Source: Roseburia_C sp031555935 (GTDB lineage: Bacteria > Bacillota > Clostridia > Lachnospirales > Lachnospiraceae). From it: 64,000 nt of DNA. Both the position numbers and the translations under genes were made by a program. Under the pieces are notes generated by a model. It ran no database searches, was not told the origin of the DNA, and was given only the letters and a program-made list of their open reading frames with translations. Below, one piece after another: positions 50,529 through 59,408 of this stretch. Position 1 is the first letter of the stretch; every line of letters starts with the position of its first letter. Location of the stretch: assembly GCA_031555935.1 (NCBI GenBank), contig JAVBTX010000042.1:1-64000 (forward strand), written 5' to 3'.

Positions 50529-50978
50529 ATGAATAAGGAAGTAATTGTATCAATCAGCGGTCTGCAATTTGCAGAAAATGGGGCGAATGAGCCAGTCGAA
50601 GTAATTACCACCGGTGATTATTATAAGAAGAACGGCAAACACTATATTATTTATGATGAAATTATGGAAGGCTTCGAAGGAAGCACCAAAAATATGATCA
50701 AGGTGCAGGATAACCTGATGGATATCACCAAAAAAGGGGTATCAAATGTGCACATGATGTTTGAAAAGGACCGAAAGAACGTGACGTATTACTATACGCC
50801 ATTCGGTAGTCTGCTGATTGGCATTGATGCCAAAAATATTCAGATGAAGGAAGCGGAAAATCATCTGGAAGTAAAGGTGGAATATGCGCTGGAAGTTAAT
50901 TATGAACACCTGGCGGATTGCACGATACACTTAAACGTGAAGTCAAAAGAGGCCGGAGATTGGAAGCTGGTTAATTAA
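50529..50978 (+). CDS. DUF1934 (YwiB-like) beta-barrel protein (149 aa)
   Basis: Short calycin-like protein: VIVSISGLQ opening, GDYYKKNGKHYIIYDE near residue 32 and the central YYTPFGSLLIGIDAKNI. No signal peptide. Family role unknown; in Bacillus, ywiB lies next to argS and rpoE. Here it stands alone between a surface-protein gene and a terminator. AGGAAGG precedes ATG by about 14 bases. Confidence 0.88.
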   Translation: MNKEVIVSISGLQFAENGANEPVEVITTGDYYKKNGKHYIIYDEIMEGFEGSTKNMIKVQDNLMDITKKGVSNVHMMFEKDRKNVTYYYTPFGSLLIGIDAKNIQMKEAENHLEVKVEYALEVNYEHLADCTIHLNVKSKEAGDWKLVN

Positions 50979-51004
50979 AAGAATAAGCATTTTCATAATA
51001 AGTT

Positions 51005-51043
51005 TGGAGTGGCTCCTATGTAAAGGTTGCCACTCCATTTTTT
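51005..51043 (+). terminator. Rho-independent terminator
   Basis: TGGAGTGGC (51005-51013) pairs with GCCACTCCA (51029-51037) followed by T residues. Confidence 0.88.
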
Positions 51044-51105
51044 ATAGATACGATGTTATTCTTTAGATTGGGAAATAATATTATTTATAAAAAATCGAAA
51101 AGTGA

Positions 51106-51133
51106 GAACCGAACGCATAATTTTTTCAGTCTA
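51106..51133 (+). promoter_or_regulatory. Candidate autoregulated ECF promoter
   Basis: TGAGAACC ending at 51110, then 18 bases, then GTCTA (51129-51133). The shape (GAAC-type -35, CGTC/GTCTA-type -10) fits an ECF sigma promoter read by the next gene product. Tentative. Confidence 0.4.
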
Positions 51134-51158
51134 ATAAGTAGAAGGAGGTGATTGTTTT

Positions 51159-51638
51159 GTGAATGAAGAAGCATTTTTGGAATTATGTAATGCAATGAAG
51201 TACAAGCTTTTTACAACCGCCAAAGGAATCCTTGGAAATGATGCACTTGCGCTTGATGCGGTGAGCGAAGCAGTCTTTCGCGCATATAAGAGTATTAAGA
51301 AATTAAAAAATCCTCAATTTGCCGAAACATGGTTTACCCGGATTTTAATTAATGCGGCAAAAGATTTATACCAGCGTCAACTACATGAAACGACTGTCGA
51401 TGTTCTTCCGGAACAAGTATATTCAGACCAATATGATAATATTGAGCGTTTAGAATTTAATCAATTGATTGAGTCCTTGCCGTTTGAACTCCGTAACATA
51501 ATCAGCTTGAAGTATTATTCGGAATATACATTATCAGAAATATCATTCATCCTAAAAATTCCCAAGGGAACGGTAAAGAGCAGATTAAACAGAGCACTAA
51601 AAATACTTAGAATGGAGGTGGAGAATGAAGATGAATGA
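51159..51638 (+). CDS. ECF-type RNA polymerase sigma factor (159 aa)
   Basis: Region 2 (LYKLFTTAKGILGNDALALDAVSEAVFRAYK-like segment at residues 14-45, with TWFTRILINAAKDLYQRQ) and region 4 (LPFELRNIISLKYYSEYTLSEISFILKIPKGTVKSRLNRAL, residues about 108-150) are complete. The start is GTG 51159 with AAGGAGG ahead. It overlaps the next gene by 14 bases, the usual sign of a cognate anti-sigma factor. The unit continues with a MotA-like protein and a hydrolase. Confidence 0.92.
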   Translation: MNEEAFLELCNAMKYKLFTTAKGILGNDALALDAVSEAVFRAYKSIKKLKNPQFAETWFTRILINAAKDLYQRQLHETTVDVLPEQVYSDQYDNIERLEFNQLIESLPFELRNIISLKYYSEYTLSEISFILKIPKGTVKSRLNRALKILRMEVENEDE

Positions 51639-51915
51639 AGATTCCTTTCTCAGAAATGTAGAAAACAGCAAATCATGTGATATGGCTTTGCTTAATGATG
51701 CGGTAAATAAAGGTTTAAAAAAAGCGGCAGCAGATTCTTTTGATAAAAAGAAAGTTGCTGGTGTTGCGGCAGCAGTCATGGTGACAATGGGATTATGCCT
51801 TGCCGTTAAAAACTCACCAATCAACACGATTGCATATCATTACCTGGAACAACGAACAAATTATGTTTCTGAAACTTTTTGGTTGGAATTAACCGAATCT
51901 ATAAATCACGATTAA
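51625..51915 (+). CDS. Short anti-sigma-like membrane protein (96 aa)
   Basis: A cytoplasmic N-terminus of about 45 residues, one membrane helix (VAGVAAAVMVTMGLCLAV) and an outer tail of about 37. The arrangement and the overlap with the sigma gene point to an anti-sigma factor. It lacks the large outer sensor domain and any zinc motif, so it may be a reduced or degraded form. Ribosome site GGAGG within the sigma gene. Confidence 0.6.
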   Translation: MKMNEDSFLRNVENSKSCDMALLNDAVNKGLKKAAADSFDKKKVAGVAAAVMVTMGLCLAVKNSPINTIAYHYLEQRTNYVSETFWLELTESINHD

Positions 51916-51927
51916 GGAGGCAATTCA

Positions 51928-52374
51928 ATGCTAATTATTATAGGTCTATTATTTATGACATTTTTTCTTTTACTATTAGGTTGCTCGATGGGAATCGTAA
52001 CATTATTTCTTGATTTACCATCGCTATGTATCATTCTAATTCCGTTGGCATTTTTTCTAATTGTTACAAACAATGGAAAATTACTTGGAAACTATATAAA
52101 ATGCAGCTTTAAAAAAGATTTTAGGTTTTCAAGGACGGAACTATGTCATATTTCTGCTGCGGTAAAAAGTACCATGATATTTACGCTTGGAATCGGCGGT
52201 TTTGCTTTTTTATATGGTATCATATGTTCGCTAAATAATTCGGGTAATGCAAAATGGATTTTAGTGAATATATCGGTCGGCCTGATTGCAGTATTAGATT
52301 CCTTTGCGTTCAGCTTTCTTGTTTTGTATCCGACCAAAGTCTGGGCAGATAATAAGTTAAATTCAAGTGTCTAA
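51928..52374 (+). CDS. MotA-like membrane protein (148 aa)
   Basis: Four helices. The segment MGIVTLFLDLPSLCIILIPLAFFLI recalls the first part of MotA/ExbB-type stator proteins (which have VFIDLPSLLIV), followed by a basic loop (NYIKCSFKKDFRFSRTEL) and a helical pair. It is shorter than MotA and has no MotB partner here, so a stator role is not supported. AAGGAGG precedes ATG by 8 bases. Third gene of the ECF unit. Confidence 0.6.
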   Translation: MLIIIGLLFMTFFLLLLGCSMGIVTLFLDLPSLCIILIPLAFFLIVTNNGKLLGNYIKCSFKKDFRFSRTELCHISAAVKSTMIFTLGIGGFAFLYGIICSLNNSGNAKWILVNISVGLIAVLDSFAFSFLVLYPTKVWADNKLNSSV

Positions 52375-52386
52375 GGAGGTAGTACG

Positions 52387-53382
52387 ATGGGATTCATAAA
52401 GAAACATAAATTTTTATTCACAGTTCTTTTGATATTGATAGGATTAACCGTGGTTAGTGTTTTGTTAAATTTAATTGCATGTCAGTCGGAACTGAAACGT
52501 AAAGCTCCTATCGGCCAAGAGGTCAGTGTTTTTGATACTACGATGCATGTTTTTTCGATTGGCAAAAAAACAGATGAAAAACCGACACTCGTGTTTCTAT
52601 CAGGACTTGGGACACCGTCACCGATTGCTGATTTCTATCCGTTATGGTCAAGACTTGAGGACCAATATCAGATTGTTGTTTTGGAACGCCCAGGATATGG
52701 TTGGAGTGGCAGTACAAAACGGGAAAGAACAACAAGTAATATTGTCGAAGAGAGCCGCTGTGCATTACAAGGTGCGGGAATTTCGCCACCGTATTTTTTG
52801 ATTGCACATTCTCTCAGCGGGCTGGAAGCAAATCTAATGGCAAATGAATATCCGGACGAAGTTTCCGGTGTGGTGTTACTTGATTCAACCTCCCCCGAGC
52901 TGATGCTTACGGAATCTGGCAGCTTCTCTTTTACTTCGGATATTGTCGAACCGACTTTGCGGGGGCTGGGAATTTTGCGTTTGCTAGATGCAGTCTCACC
53001 ACAAATACTTGAAAAACAATCATGGGGTTCCCGTAATGAATTTGTAAATGTTTCAAGCGAGTATAAGGAATTGGATATCATGTTTGTCCAAAATAAATAT
53101 CAGAATAAAATGGTCAGGAATGAACGTAAAATGCGTGAAGAAAATGCCAAGGTAATGCTTGAAAAGCCGTTTCCGAAGGACATGCCGGTGACCCTCATTT
53201 TTGCTTATCAAGAAGAATTTGAACAATACCCTGAATATAGAGAAGGGATGAAGATGCAGGAAAATTGGGTAAAGAGTTCTAATAAAGGACAAGTTATTAA
53301 TATAACCGGCCGTCATTACATACACCACTATGCACCAGATGAGGTCTGTGATATTATTAGCGAATCGGTTCCGTTGCCATAA
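52387..53382 (+). CDS. Membrane-anchored alpha/beta hydrolase (331 aa)
   Basis: One N-terminal membrane helix (about residues 10-28), then an alpha/beta hydrolase fold: LVFLSGLGTPSP (oxyanion loop), nucleophile Ser in IAHSLSGLEANL near residue 141, a VVLLDSTSPE strand and a C-terminal His in TGRHYIHHYAPD. Substrate unknown (esterase, thioesterase or epoxide hydrolase-like). AAGGAGG lies 7 bases before the ATG. Last gene of the ECF operon, so likely induced by membrane or envelope stress. Confidence 0.85.
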   Translation: MGFIKKHKFLFTVLLILIGLTVVSVLLNLIACQSELKRKAPIGQEVSVFDTTMHVFSIGKKTDEKPTLVFLSGLGTPSPIADFYPLWSRLEDQYQIVVLERPGYGWSGSTKRERTTSNIVEESRCALQGAGISPPYFLIAHSLSGLEANLMANEYPDEVSGVVLLDSTSPELMLTESGSFSFTSDIVEPTLRGLGILRLLDAVSPQILEKQSWGSRNEFVNVSSEYKELDIMFVQNKYQNKMVRNERKMREENAKVMLEKPFPKDMPVTLIFAYQEEFEQYPEYREGMKMQENWVKSSNKGQVINITGRHYIHHYAPDEVCDIISESVPLP

Positions 53383-53446
53383 AAAACAGATATTGTCAAG
53401 AATGTCATCACCGCAATTTTTCTAAACGATTTAGCAATTGAGAAAA

Positions 53447-53475
53447 TTGTTGCCTCCGTAAGTATGTGTTAATAT
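53447..53475 (+). promoter_or_regulatory. Putative promoter of the galactan-uptake operon
   Basis: TTGTTG (53447-53452), 17-bp spacer, TAATAT (53470-53475) with TG two bases ahead. A loose dyad (CAATTTTTC ... GAGAAAATTG, 53414-53449) overlaps it and may be an operator. Confidence 0.45.
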
Positions 53476-53516
53476 ACATACATAACAAATAACAATTTAC
53501 TTTGGGAGGTAAAAAG

Positions 53517-54860
53517 ATGAAGCAAAAATTATTAAGTATGGTGCTTTGTGTAGCAATGGTGGGGACGTTTGTCGCTGGCTGTGGAAATGCCAACAATGGT
53601 GGTAATGCGAATGGCGGCAACGACAAAACCGTTAACAGTGATAATGCCGGTAATGATGCCGGAGATGATGTTAGTGATGATACAAGCACTCCAGACGCTG
53701 GAGCGGCAACAGACGAGCACACCTATGAAGGAATTGCATTAACTGAAGATGAAGTTGAGTTAACCATCTGGGAATCAACAATGGGTGCAGATGAATTTGT
53801 TATCCAGGCTGGTGAGAAATTCACCGAGATGTATCCAAATATCAAAATCAACTTTGTGAATGTTGAGTTGGGTGATTCTTCCGCACAAATCGCATTAGAC
53901 GGCCCTGGCGGTGTCGGACCGGATTTATTTGCAACACCAAACAATACCTTGGGAACCTTGGTTGTTGGCGGACATATTTTACCAGTTCAGAATGGTTCTT
54001 ATGTAGAAGAAAAAGCACTGGGTTCTTGTTCGGCGGCAGTAACCTATGAAGACCAGGTATATGGTTATCCGATTTCAGCAGATACATATGCATTGTTTTA
54101 TAATAAGGCTCTGATTTCAGAAGAAGAAGTACCAACAACCTTTGATGAATTGGTTGCCTGGAGCACTACATTTAACGAAGAAAATGCTGGTAAGCATGGA
54201 TATCTGATGAATGTTGGCGAAGGCTACTATAGTTACATCTTCACGACTAAAGATGGCAACCGTATCTTTGGACCGTCTGGCGATGATGGAACAGTAACGA
54301 ACATGAACAATGACATCGCGGTAGAGGGAATGAAATATTTCCAGAGTCTGAGAAGCATTCTTGATGTGCCAGCAGCCGATGTCACCACAGCGTATTGTGA
54401 TGGTGCGTTTGCCAGCGGTGACGCAGCAATGTACTTAACCGGATTATGGAATGTAACACCATTCCGTGAAGCAGGAATTGATTTTGGTGTGGCAGCAATA
54501 CCATGTCTGCCAGATACCGATACACCACCAGCATCTTTTTCAAGTGCTAGAACGATGTGTGTATCAGCATACTCTGATTATCCAAACGAAGCAGCAGCAT
54601 TTGCCAGCTTTATGATGTCAGATGAGATGCAGGCACTGCGTTTTGAATTGACTGGAACACTTCCAGCAACTCAGATTCAGGTAGATGCAAACTATGCAGG
54701 CGGATTTATTTATCAGCTTGAATATGCATTCCCATGTCCATCCATCCCTCAAATGAATAACTTCTGGGATCCGATGAATGCGGCAACTTCAAACATCTGG
54801 GATGGTGCGGATGTTCAGACTGAATTAGATGCAGCAAATGAGGCAATTTTAGCAGAATAA
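53517..54860 (+). CDS. Sugar ABC transporter binding protein, MalE/GanS-like (447 aa)
   Basis: Lipoprotein (lipobox FVAGC, Cys near residue 22), then an Asn/Gly/Asp-rich flexible linker to about residue 70, then a family 1 solute-binding domain: VELTIWES, GPDLFATPNNTLG, VYGYPISADTYALFYNK and GDAAMYLTGLWN. Start ATG 53517 with GGGAGG 6 bases ahead. It is the first gene of a set whose order (binding protein, two permeases, beta-galactosidase, galactanase) matches ganS-P-Q-A-B of Bacillus, so beta-1,4-galacto-oligosaccharides are the likely ligand. Confidence 0.9.
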   Translation: MKQKLLSMVLCVAMVGTFVAGCGNANNGGNANGGNDKTVNSDNAGNDAGDDVSDDTSTPDAGAATDEHTYEGIALTEDEVELTIWESTMGADEFVIQAGEKFTEMYPNIKINFVNVELGDSSAQIALDGPGGVGPDLFATPNNTLGTLVVGGHILPVQNGSYVEEKALGSCSAAVTYEDQVYGYPISADTYALFYNKALISEEEVPTTFDELVAWSTTFNEENAGKHGYLMNVGEGYYSYIFTTKDGNRIFGPSGDDGTVTNMNNDIAVEGMKYFQSLRSILDVPAADVTTAYCDGAFASGDAAMYLTGLWNVTPFREAGIDFGVAAIPCLPDTDTPPASFSSARTMCVSAYSDYPNEAAAFASFMMSDEMQALRFELTGTLPATQIQVDANYAGGFIYQLEYAFPCPSIPQMNNFWDPMNAATSNIWDGADVQTELDAANEAILAE

Positions 54861-54868
54861 ATAAAAGC

Positions 54869-54893
54869 GGGCTGTAAAAACAGCCCTCTTTTT
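54869..54893 (+). terminator. Intraoperonic terminator/attenuator
   Basis: GGGCTGT (54869-54875) pairs with ACAGCCC (54880-54886), followed by CTCTTTTT. It lies between the binding-protein gene and the permease genes, the usual place for lowering permease expression. Confidence 0.75.
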
Positions 54894-54910
54894 GAAAAAG
54901 GGTGGCGCAT

Positions 54911-56230
54911 ATGAAGGTAAAGTTAACTAGGGATGGGAGTTCAAAACGAAAGGTGATGTTAACCTCTGTTTTGTTTATGGGACTTTCTCATATAATATAT
55001 TTTAAACAGTATTTAAAAGGTTTGCTGTTTGCGGCTGTAGAGCTGGCAATGATTGGTTCGCTGCCGTTTGTAATCGGAAAATTGGCAGGGCTGGTTACCT
55101 TAGGGGAACCACAGCCGGATTTACCGGTCAAGCAAAGAAGCAATTCCATGTTTATGATGATTGACGGTGTTATGGTACTAATGCTGGTGGTGCTTTTTCT
55201 GGCAGTCTATGTGATTTCCGTAAAAAGTGCCTTGGCGGAATACAAAGCCTTCTGTATCAACGGCGAGGTGGATTCTAACAAGCAAGCCATGAAGCAGCTT
55301 TTTGGTAAATCCTTTCCGGTTGCAGCATTAGCACCGGCCGTTGTCCTGGTTGTCTTTTTTGTTATTGTACCACTCCTGTTTTCGGCATTAGTAGCATTTA
55401 CCGACTACTCACTGCCAAATCATATTCCACCAAATAACACGGTTAACTGGGTGGGAATGGATAACTTTGTGGCCTTGTTTGGTGGCAGCGCGACATGGGC
55501 GGGTGCACTCGGACGAGTGGCACTATGGACATTAGTTTGGGCACTTTTAGCAACCTTTACCTGCTTTGGTGCCGGACTGGTAATTGCCGTAATATTGAAA
55601 GAAAGTAAAATCAGAATTGCCCCGGTATTTCGGGTCATTTTCATTCTGCCATACGCAGTACCGTCAGTTATCAGTATGCTGGTTTGGACCAACCTGTTAA
55701 ATGGTTCGTTTGGTATTGTCAACCGCAGTTTGCAGGCACTTGGAATGAATGGTACAATCCCGTGGCTTTCCGACCCGACCATGGCGAAGATGACGTGTGT
55801 TTTGATTAACCTATGGGCAGGCTTTCCATACTTTATGTTATTGGTAATGGGGACGATGACCTCCATTTCAGAAGATGTTTTCGAAGCAGCCAGAATTGAT
55901 GGAGCCGGTAAATTATTTATTTTCCGTAAGATTACATTGCCGCTGGTACTTTATCAAACAGCACCACTGTTAATTATGGGATTCACTCATAATATCAATA
56001 ACTTTGGCGCAATCTTCTTCCTGACCTCGGGAAAACCAGTGGTGGCAGATACAACAACAACGCATGCCGGCGGGACGGATATCTTGATTACGTGGATTTA
56101 CAATCTAACGATAGATGCACTCAAGTACAATTACGCATCGGTAATTGCAGTGATGATTTTCGTGATTATGGCACCATTTGCAATCTGGCAGTTCCGTCGG
56201 ACTAAATCATTTAAGGAGGGAGAACTATAA
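54911..56230 (+). CDS. Sugar ABC transporter permease, MalF/GanP-like (439 aa)
   Basis: MalF-type permease with the long N-terminal extension of the GanP/MalF class (extra helices and a loop, residues 1-130), then six helices and the EAA loop EDVFEAARIDGAGKLFIFRKITLPL near residue 325. ATG 54911 with AGGGTGG ahead is chosen; GTG 54902 is too near the ribosome site. Stop overlaps the next ATG by one base. Confidence 0.9.
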   Translation: MKVKLTRDGSSKRKVMLTSVLFMGLSHIIYFKQYLKGLLFAAVELAMIGSLPFVIGKLAGLVTLGEPQPDLPVKQRSNSMFMMIDGVMVLMLVVLFLAVYVISVKSALAEYKAFCINGEVDSNKQAMKQLFGKSFPVAALAPAVVLVVFFVIVPLLFSALVAFTDYSLPNHIPPNNTVNWVGMDNFVALFGGSATWAGALGRVALWTLVWALLATFTCFGAGLVIAVILKESKIRIAPVFRVIFILPYAVPSVISMLVWTNLLNGSFGIVNRSLQALGMNGTIPWLSDPTMAKMTCVLINLWAGFPYFMLLVMGTMTSISEDVFEAARIDGAGKLFIFRKITLPLVLYQTAPLLIMGFTHNINNFGAIFFLTSGKPVVADTTTTHAGGTDILITWIYNLTIDALKYNYASVIAVMIFVIMAPFAIWQFRRTKSFKEGEL

Positions 56231-57063
56231 TGAAAATTGCAAAAAAAATAAATGGAATATTGGCGATCATATTTCTCTCAGTGATATCATTATGGGTAAT
56301 CTATCCGTTGGTATATGTCGTGGCAGCAGCGTTTGCACCGGGAAAGTCAATTTCATCGCTATCCATTGTACCGTTTCAAAATGGATTTACGCTGGACCAC
56401 TTTAAATATTTAGTGGAACAAACAGACTATCTGCGTTGGTTTGGAAATACATTCTATGTAGCAATCATGACAACAATGTTGACAGTGACGGTTTCGGCCT
56501 TATCAGCCTATGTCTTTTCACGATTCCGTTTCCGAATGAAAAAACCGATGATGATGGCAATGCTGATTTTACAGATATTCCCGTCAATTGTTGGAATGGT
56601 GGCAATGTATGTTATCCTGTTACGTTTAAATGCACTAGATACCTTATGGGGGCTGGTTTTGATTTATCTGGCGGGCAATATTCCGTACAATACCTGGATG
56701 GTTAAAAGTTACGTTGATACCATACCAAGGTCCTTAGATGAGGCAGCCAGAATCGATGGTGCTAATCATATGCAGATTTTTAGTAAGGTAGTAATGCCGG
56801 TTGCAAAACCAATTTTAATCTTCTTGGCTATTTCCAGTTTTGCGGCACCGTGGATGGATTTTATTTTCCCGAAAATGGTTCTGCGTTCCAGCAATAAAAT
56901 GACATTAGCACTTGGATTGTTTAGTTTCGTAACCGAAAAGAAAAATGAATTTACCATATTTGCAGCGGGCTCATTGCTGATTGCGATACCATTTATTATC
57001 TTCTTTGTGTTTTCACAGGATTTGATGGTAACCTCGCTTGGCGGAGCGGCCGTAAAAGAATAA
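56230..57063 (+). CDS. Sugar ABC transporter permease, MalG/GanQ-like (277 aa)
   Basis: MalG-type permease: helices around residues 12-34, 74-98, 108-130, 140-158, 183-205 and 240-262, EAA loop SLDEAARIDGANHMQIFSKVVMP near residue 160. Length 277 is normal. Translationally coupled to the MalF-like gene. The ATPase (MsmX/UgpC type) is not in this window and is probably shared. Confidence 0.92.
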   Translation: MKIAKKINGILAIIFLSVISLWVIYPLVYVVAAAFAPGKSISSLSIVPFQNGFTLDHFKYLVEQTDYLRWFGNTFYVAIMTTMLTVTVSALSAYVFSRFRFRMKKPMMMAMLILQIFPSIVGMVAMYVILLRLNALDTLWGLVLIYLAGNIPYNTWMVKSYVDTIPRSLDEAARIDGANHMQIFSKVVMPVAKPILIFLAISSFAAPWMDFIFPKMVLRSSNKMTLALGLFSFVTEKKNEFTIFAAGSLLIAIPFIIFFVFSQDLMVTSLGGAAVKE

Positions 57064-57095
57064 AGTTTGCAGGCTTTGAGAGAGGAAAAGTTAAC

Positions 57096-59378
57096 ATGAA
57101 ATATCAAATTGATATATCTGATTTTAAAGAGAAGAATATTTATGACCTGGGCAGTGACTTCTCGGGCAAGAGTAAAAATGGGGAAACAATCTCCTTTACG
57201 AATTACTATATGTGTAAAAACGGCGAACCGTTTTTCGGTGTCAGCGGTGAATTTCATTTCTCCCGCATGGATGATGCGTATTGGGAAGATGAAATTATCA
57301 AGATGAAAATGTGTGGCATTAATGTCATTGCTACCTATGTGTTTTGGATTCATCACGAAGAAGAGGAGGGGCAATTTGACTTCTCGGGGCGTCTTGATTT
57401 ACGGAAATTTATTGAACTGTGTGGAAAGCATGGTATCTATGTTATCCTGCGAGTTGGTCCGTTTGACCACGGCGAGGTGAGGAACGGCGGAATGCCGGAC
57501 TGGATGTATGGCAAGCCATTTGAAGTTCGTCAGTTAAATGAAGGCTTTTTGTATTACACCAGAATCCTTTACAGCAGAATTTCCAAAGAAATCGAAGGCC
57601 TATTTTTTAGCAATGATGGTCCAATTATTGCAGTCCAGATTGACAATGAATACATGCACTCCTCAGCACCTTGGGAAATCACAACCGGAATATCTGATGA
57701 ATGGGTATTTGGCGGCGATCAAGGCGATGAGTACATGTTGGGGATGAAACAGTTAGCAGCCGAATGCGGCTTGATACCAGCGTTCTATACTTGTACCGGT
57801 TGGGGTGGAGCGTCAACCCCAGAAAATATGATGCCGTTATGGGGCGGATATGCCTATCGGCCGTGGTTGTTTTATTCCTTTAAAGGCGAGCATCCAAGCA
57901 CCGAGGAATATGTATATCAGGATTTTCATAACAATGCAGTTCCTTGCACCAATGATTTTCAACCGAAATATCAACCAGAAGAGAAACCTTATGCCTGCTG
58001 TGAAATGGGCGGCGGGATGATGTGTTCCTATAACTATCGCTTTGTTTTACCATATAAAAGTGTTGATGCGATGGCCAATATTAAGATGGCATCGGGCTGT
58101 AACTTCCTTGGCTACTATGTGTTCCAGGGCGGCAGCAATCCAATCGGCAAGCATGGCACGTTTATGAATGAAGGACAGGTGCCGAAGATTAGCTATGATT
58201 ATCAGGCAGCGCTTGGTGAATATGGTCAGGTGCGGGAATCCTATCGGCGATTAAAAAGTATTCATGCATTTGCCAATACATTTGCTGATAAATTATGTGG
58301 CTTAAAAACTATTCTGCCACAGGGCGCATCGAATATTGCACCAACTGATTTGGAAACCTTGCGTTATGCCGTTCGCAGTGATGGCAGAAGCGGATTTGTA
58401 TTTATCAATAATTTTCAGGACCATGAAGAGATGCCGGATAAATCAGGAGCAGAGATTACATTAGAGCTGCATGACGAAAAAATTGTCTTTTCGAATCTCG
58501 GCATTGCCGGTGATGAAAATTGTATTTTGCCATTCCACTTTGACATGCATGGCATTGATTTAGTGAAGGCAACTGCACAGCCATTGACCTATTTGGTGCA
58601 AAACGGAAAAATTACGTATCTGTTTATGAAACCAGATGGCATGAAGCCTTGCTTTGAGTTTGAAGCAGGCGTTCGGGTGAACCAGCTTAACGTCAATATT
58701 TATGAGAGCGACGGTGAGCAGAGCGCAGAGCAGTTTACGATTGAAAAGGACGGAAAGCAGCTTGAAATTATTTGCGTCAGCCGCGAGCTGGCGAATCAGA
58801 TGTATGTCTGGGAGAATAGAGGATTTATTTTATCAGAGGGAGCGGTACTGATTCACGACAATACCATTCGTTTGGAAACAACGGCACATAAATCAACGAT
58901 TTATACTTATCCAATGAATCTGCTTGAAAAGAGCAGCGTGGTATCAAGACTTAACAAGGAAGACGTGGGGGGATTCCTTGGTGCATACGAAATTAGCTGT
59001 AAAAAGATTTCGGTAAATCCAATCTTAAAACAAGTTGGTCAGGGGCGTTATACAGTTACATTCCCAGATAAATTTATTCACGGAATGAAGGACGCGCTGC
59101 TGCGTATCCGCTATAACGGCGATATCGGTCATGCCTTTATTGATGGTCATATGATTAATGATAACTTCTGCAACGGAGAAGTATGGGAAATCGGACTAAA
59201 AACATTTGCTGATAAATTAGCGAATCAGCCATTAACAATTTATATTACACCGCTAAAAGAAGGTGTCAATGTCAATGTTGAGTCAGCAATGGCAGCGAGA
59301 ATGGAAGAGGTTACGGCATATGTTGGCGAGCTAAGCGAGATTGAAGTGCAGCCGGTGTATGAGATGCAGATAATATAA
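57096..59378 (+). CDS. GH35 beta-galactosidase (760 aa)
   Basis: Glycoside hydrolase of family 35. The N-terminal barrel shows GVSGEFHFSR near residue 48, YVFWIHHEEEEGQFDFSG, ILRVGPFDHGEVRNGGMPDW, and the acid/base Glu in AVQIDNEYMHS near residue 186; the nucleophile Glu is most likely in CCEMGGGM near residue 305. A beta-rich C-terminal half follows. No signal peptide, so it acts on imported galacto-oligosaccharides. The 12-mer AAAGTTTGCAGG (see the leader at 4461) lies at 57063-57074, ahead of the ribosome site GAGAGGAAAA. Confidence 0.9.
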   Translation: MKYQIDISDFKEKNIYDLGSDFSGKSKNGETISFTNYYMCKNGEPFFGVSGEFHFSRMDDAYWEDEIIKMKMCGINVIATYVFWIHHEEEEGQFDFSGRLDLRKFIELCGKHGIYVILRVGPFDHGEVRNGGMPDWMYGKPFEVRQLNEGFLYYTRILYSRISKEIEGLFFSNDGPIIAVQIDNEYMHSSAPWEITTGISDEWVFGGDQGDEYMLGMKQLAAECGLIPAFYTCTGWGGASTPENMMPLWGGYAYRPWLFYSFKGEHPSTEEYVYQDFHNNAVPCTNDFQPKYQPEEKPYACCEMGGGMMCSYNYRFVLPYKSVDAMANIKMASGCNFLGYYVFQGGSNPIGKHGTFMNEGQVPKISYDYQAALGEYGQVRESYRRLKSIHAFANTFADKLCGLKTILPQGASNIAPTDLETLRYAVRSDGRSGFVFINNFQDHEEMPDKSGAEITLELHDEKIVFSNLGIAGDENCILPFHFDMHGIDLVKATAQPLTYLVQNGKITYLFMKPDGMKPCFEFEAGVRVNQLNVNIYESDGEQSAEQFTIEKDGKQLEIICVSRELANQMYVWENRGFILSEGAVLIHDNTIRLETTAHKSTIYTYPMNLLEKSSVVSRLNKEDVGGFLGAYEISCKKISVNPILKQVGQGRYTVTFPDKFIHGMKDALLRIRYNGDIGHAFIDGHMINDNFCNGEVWEIGLKTFADKLANQPLTIYITPLKEGVNVNVESAMAARMEEVTAYVGELSEIEVQPVYEMQII

Positions 59379-59408
59379 AAACATTTGCGAAAAGGAGAAG
59401 GGAAAATA

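Noticed and set aside
53414..53449. Terminator behind the hydrolase gene
   Set aside because: The stem is AT-rich and no T tract follows; it overlaps the next promoter, so an operator is the better reading.
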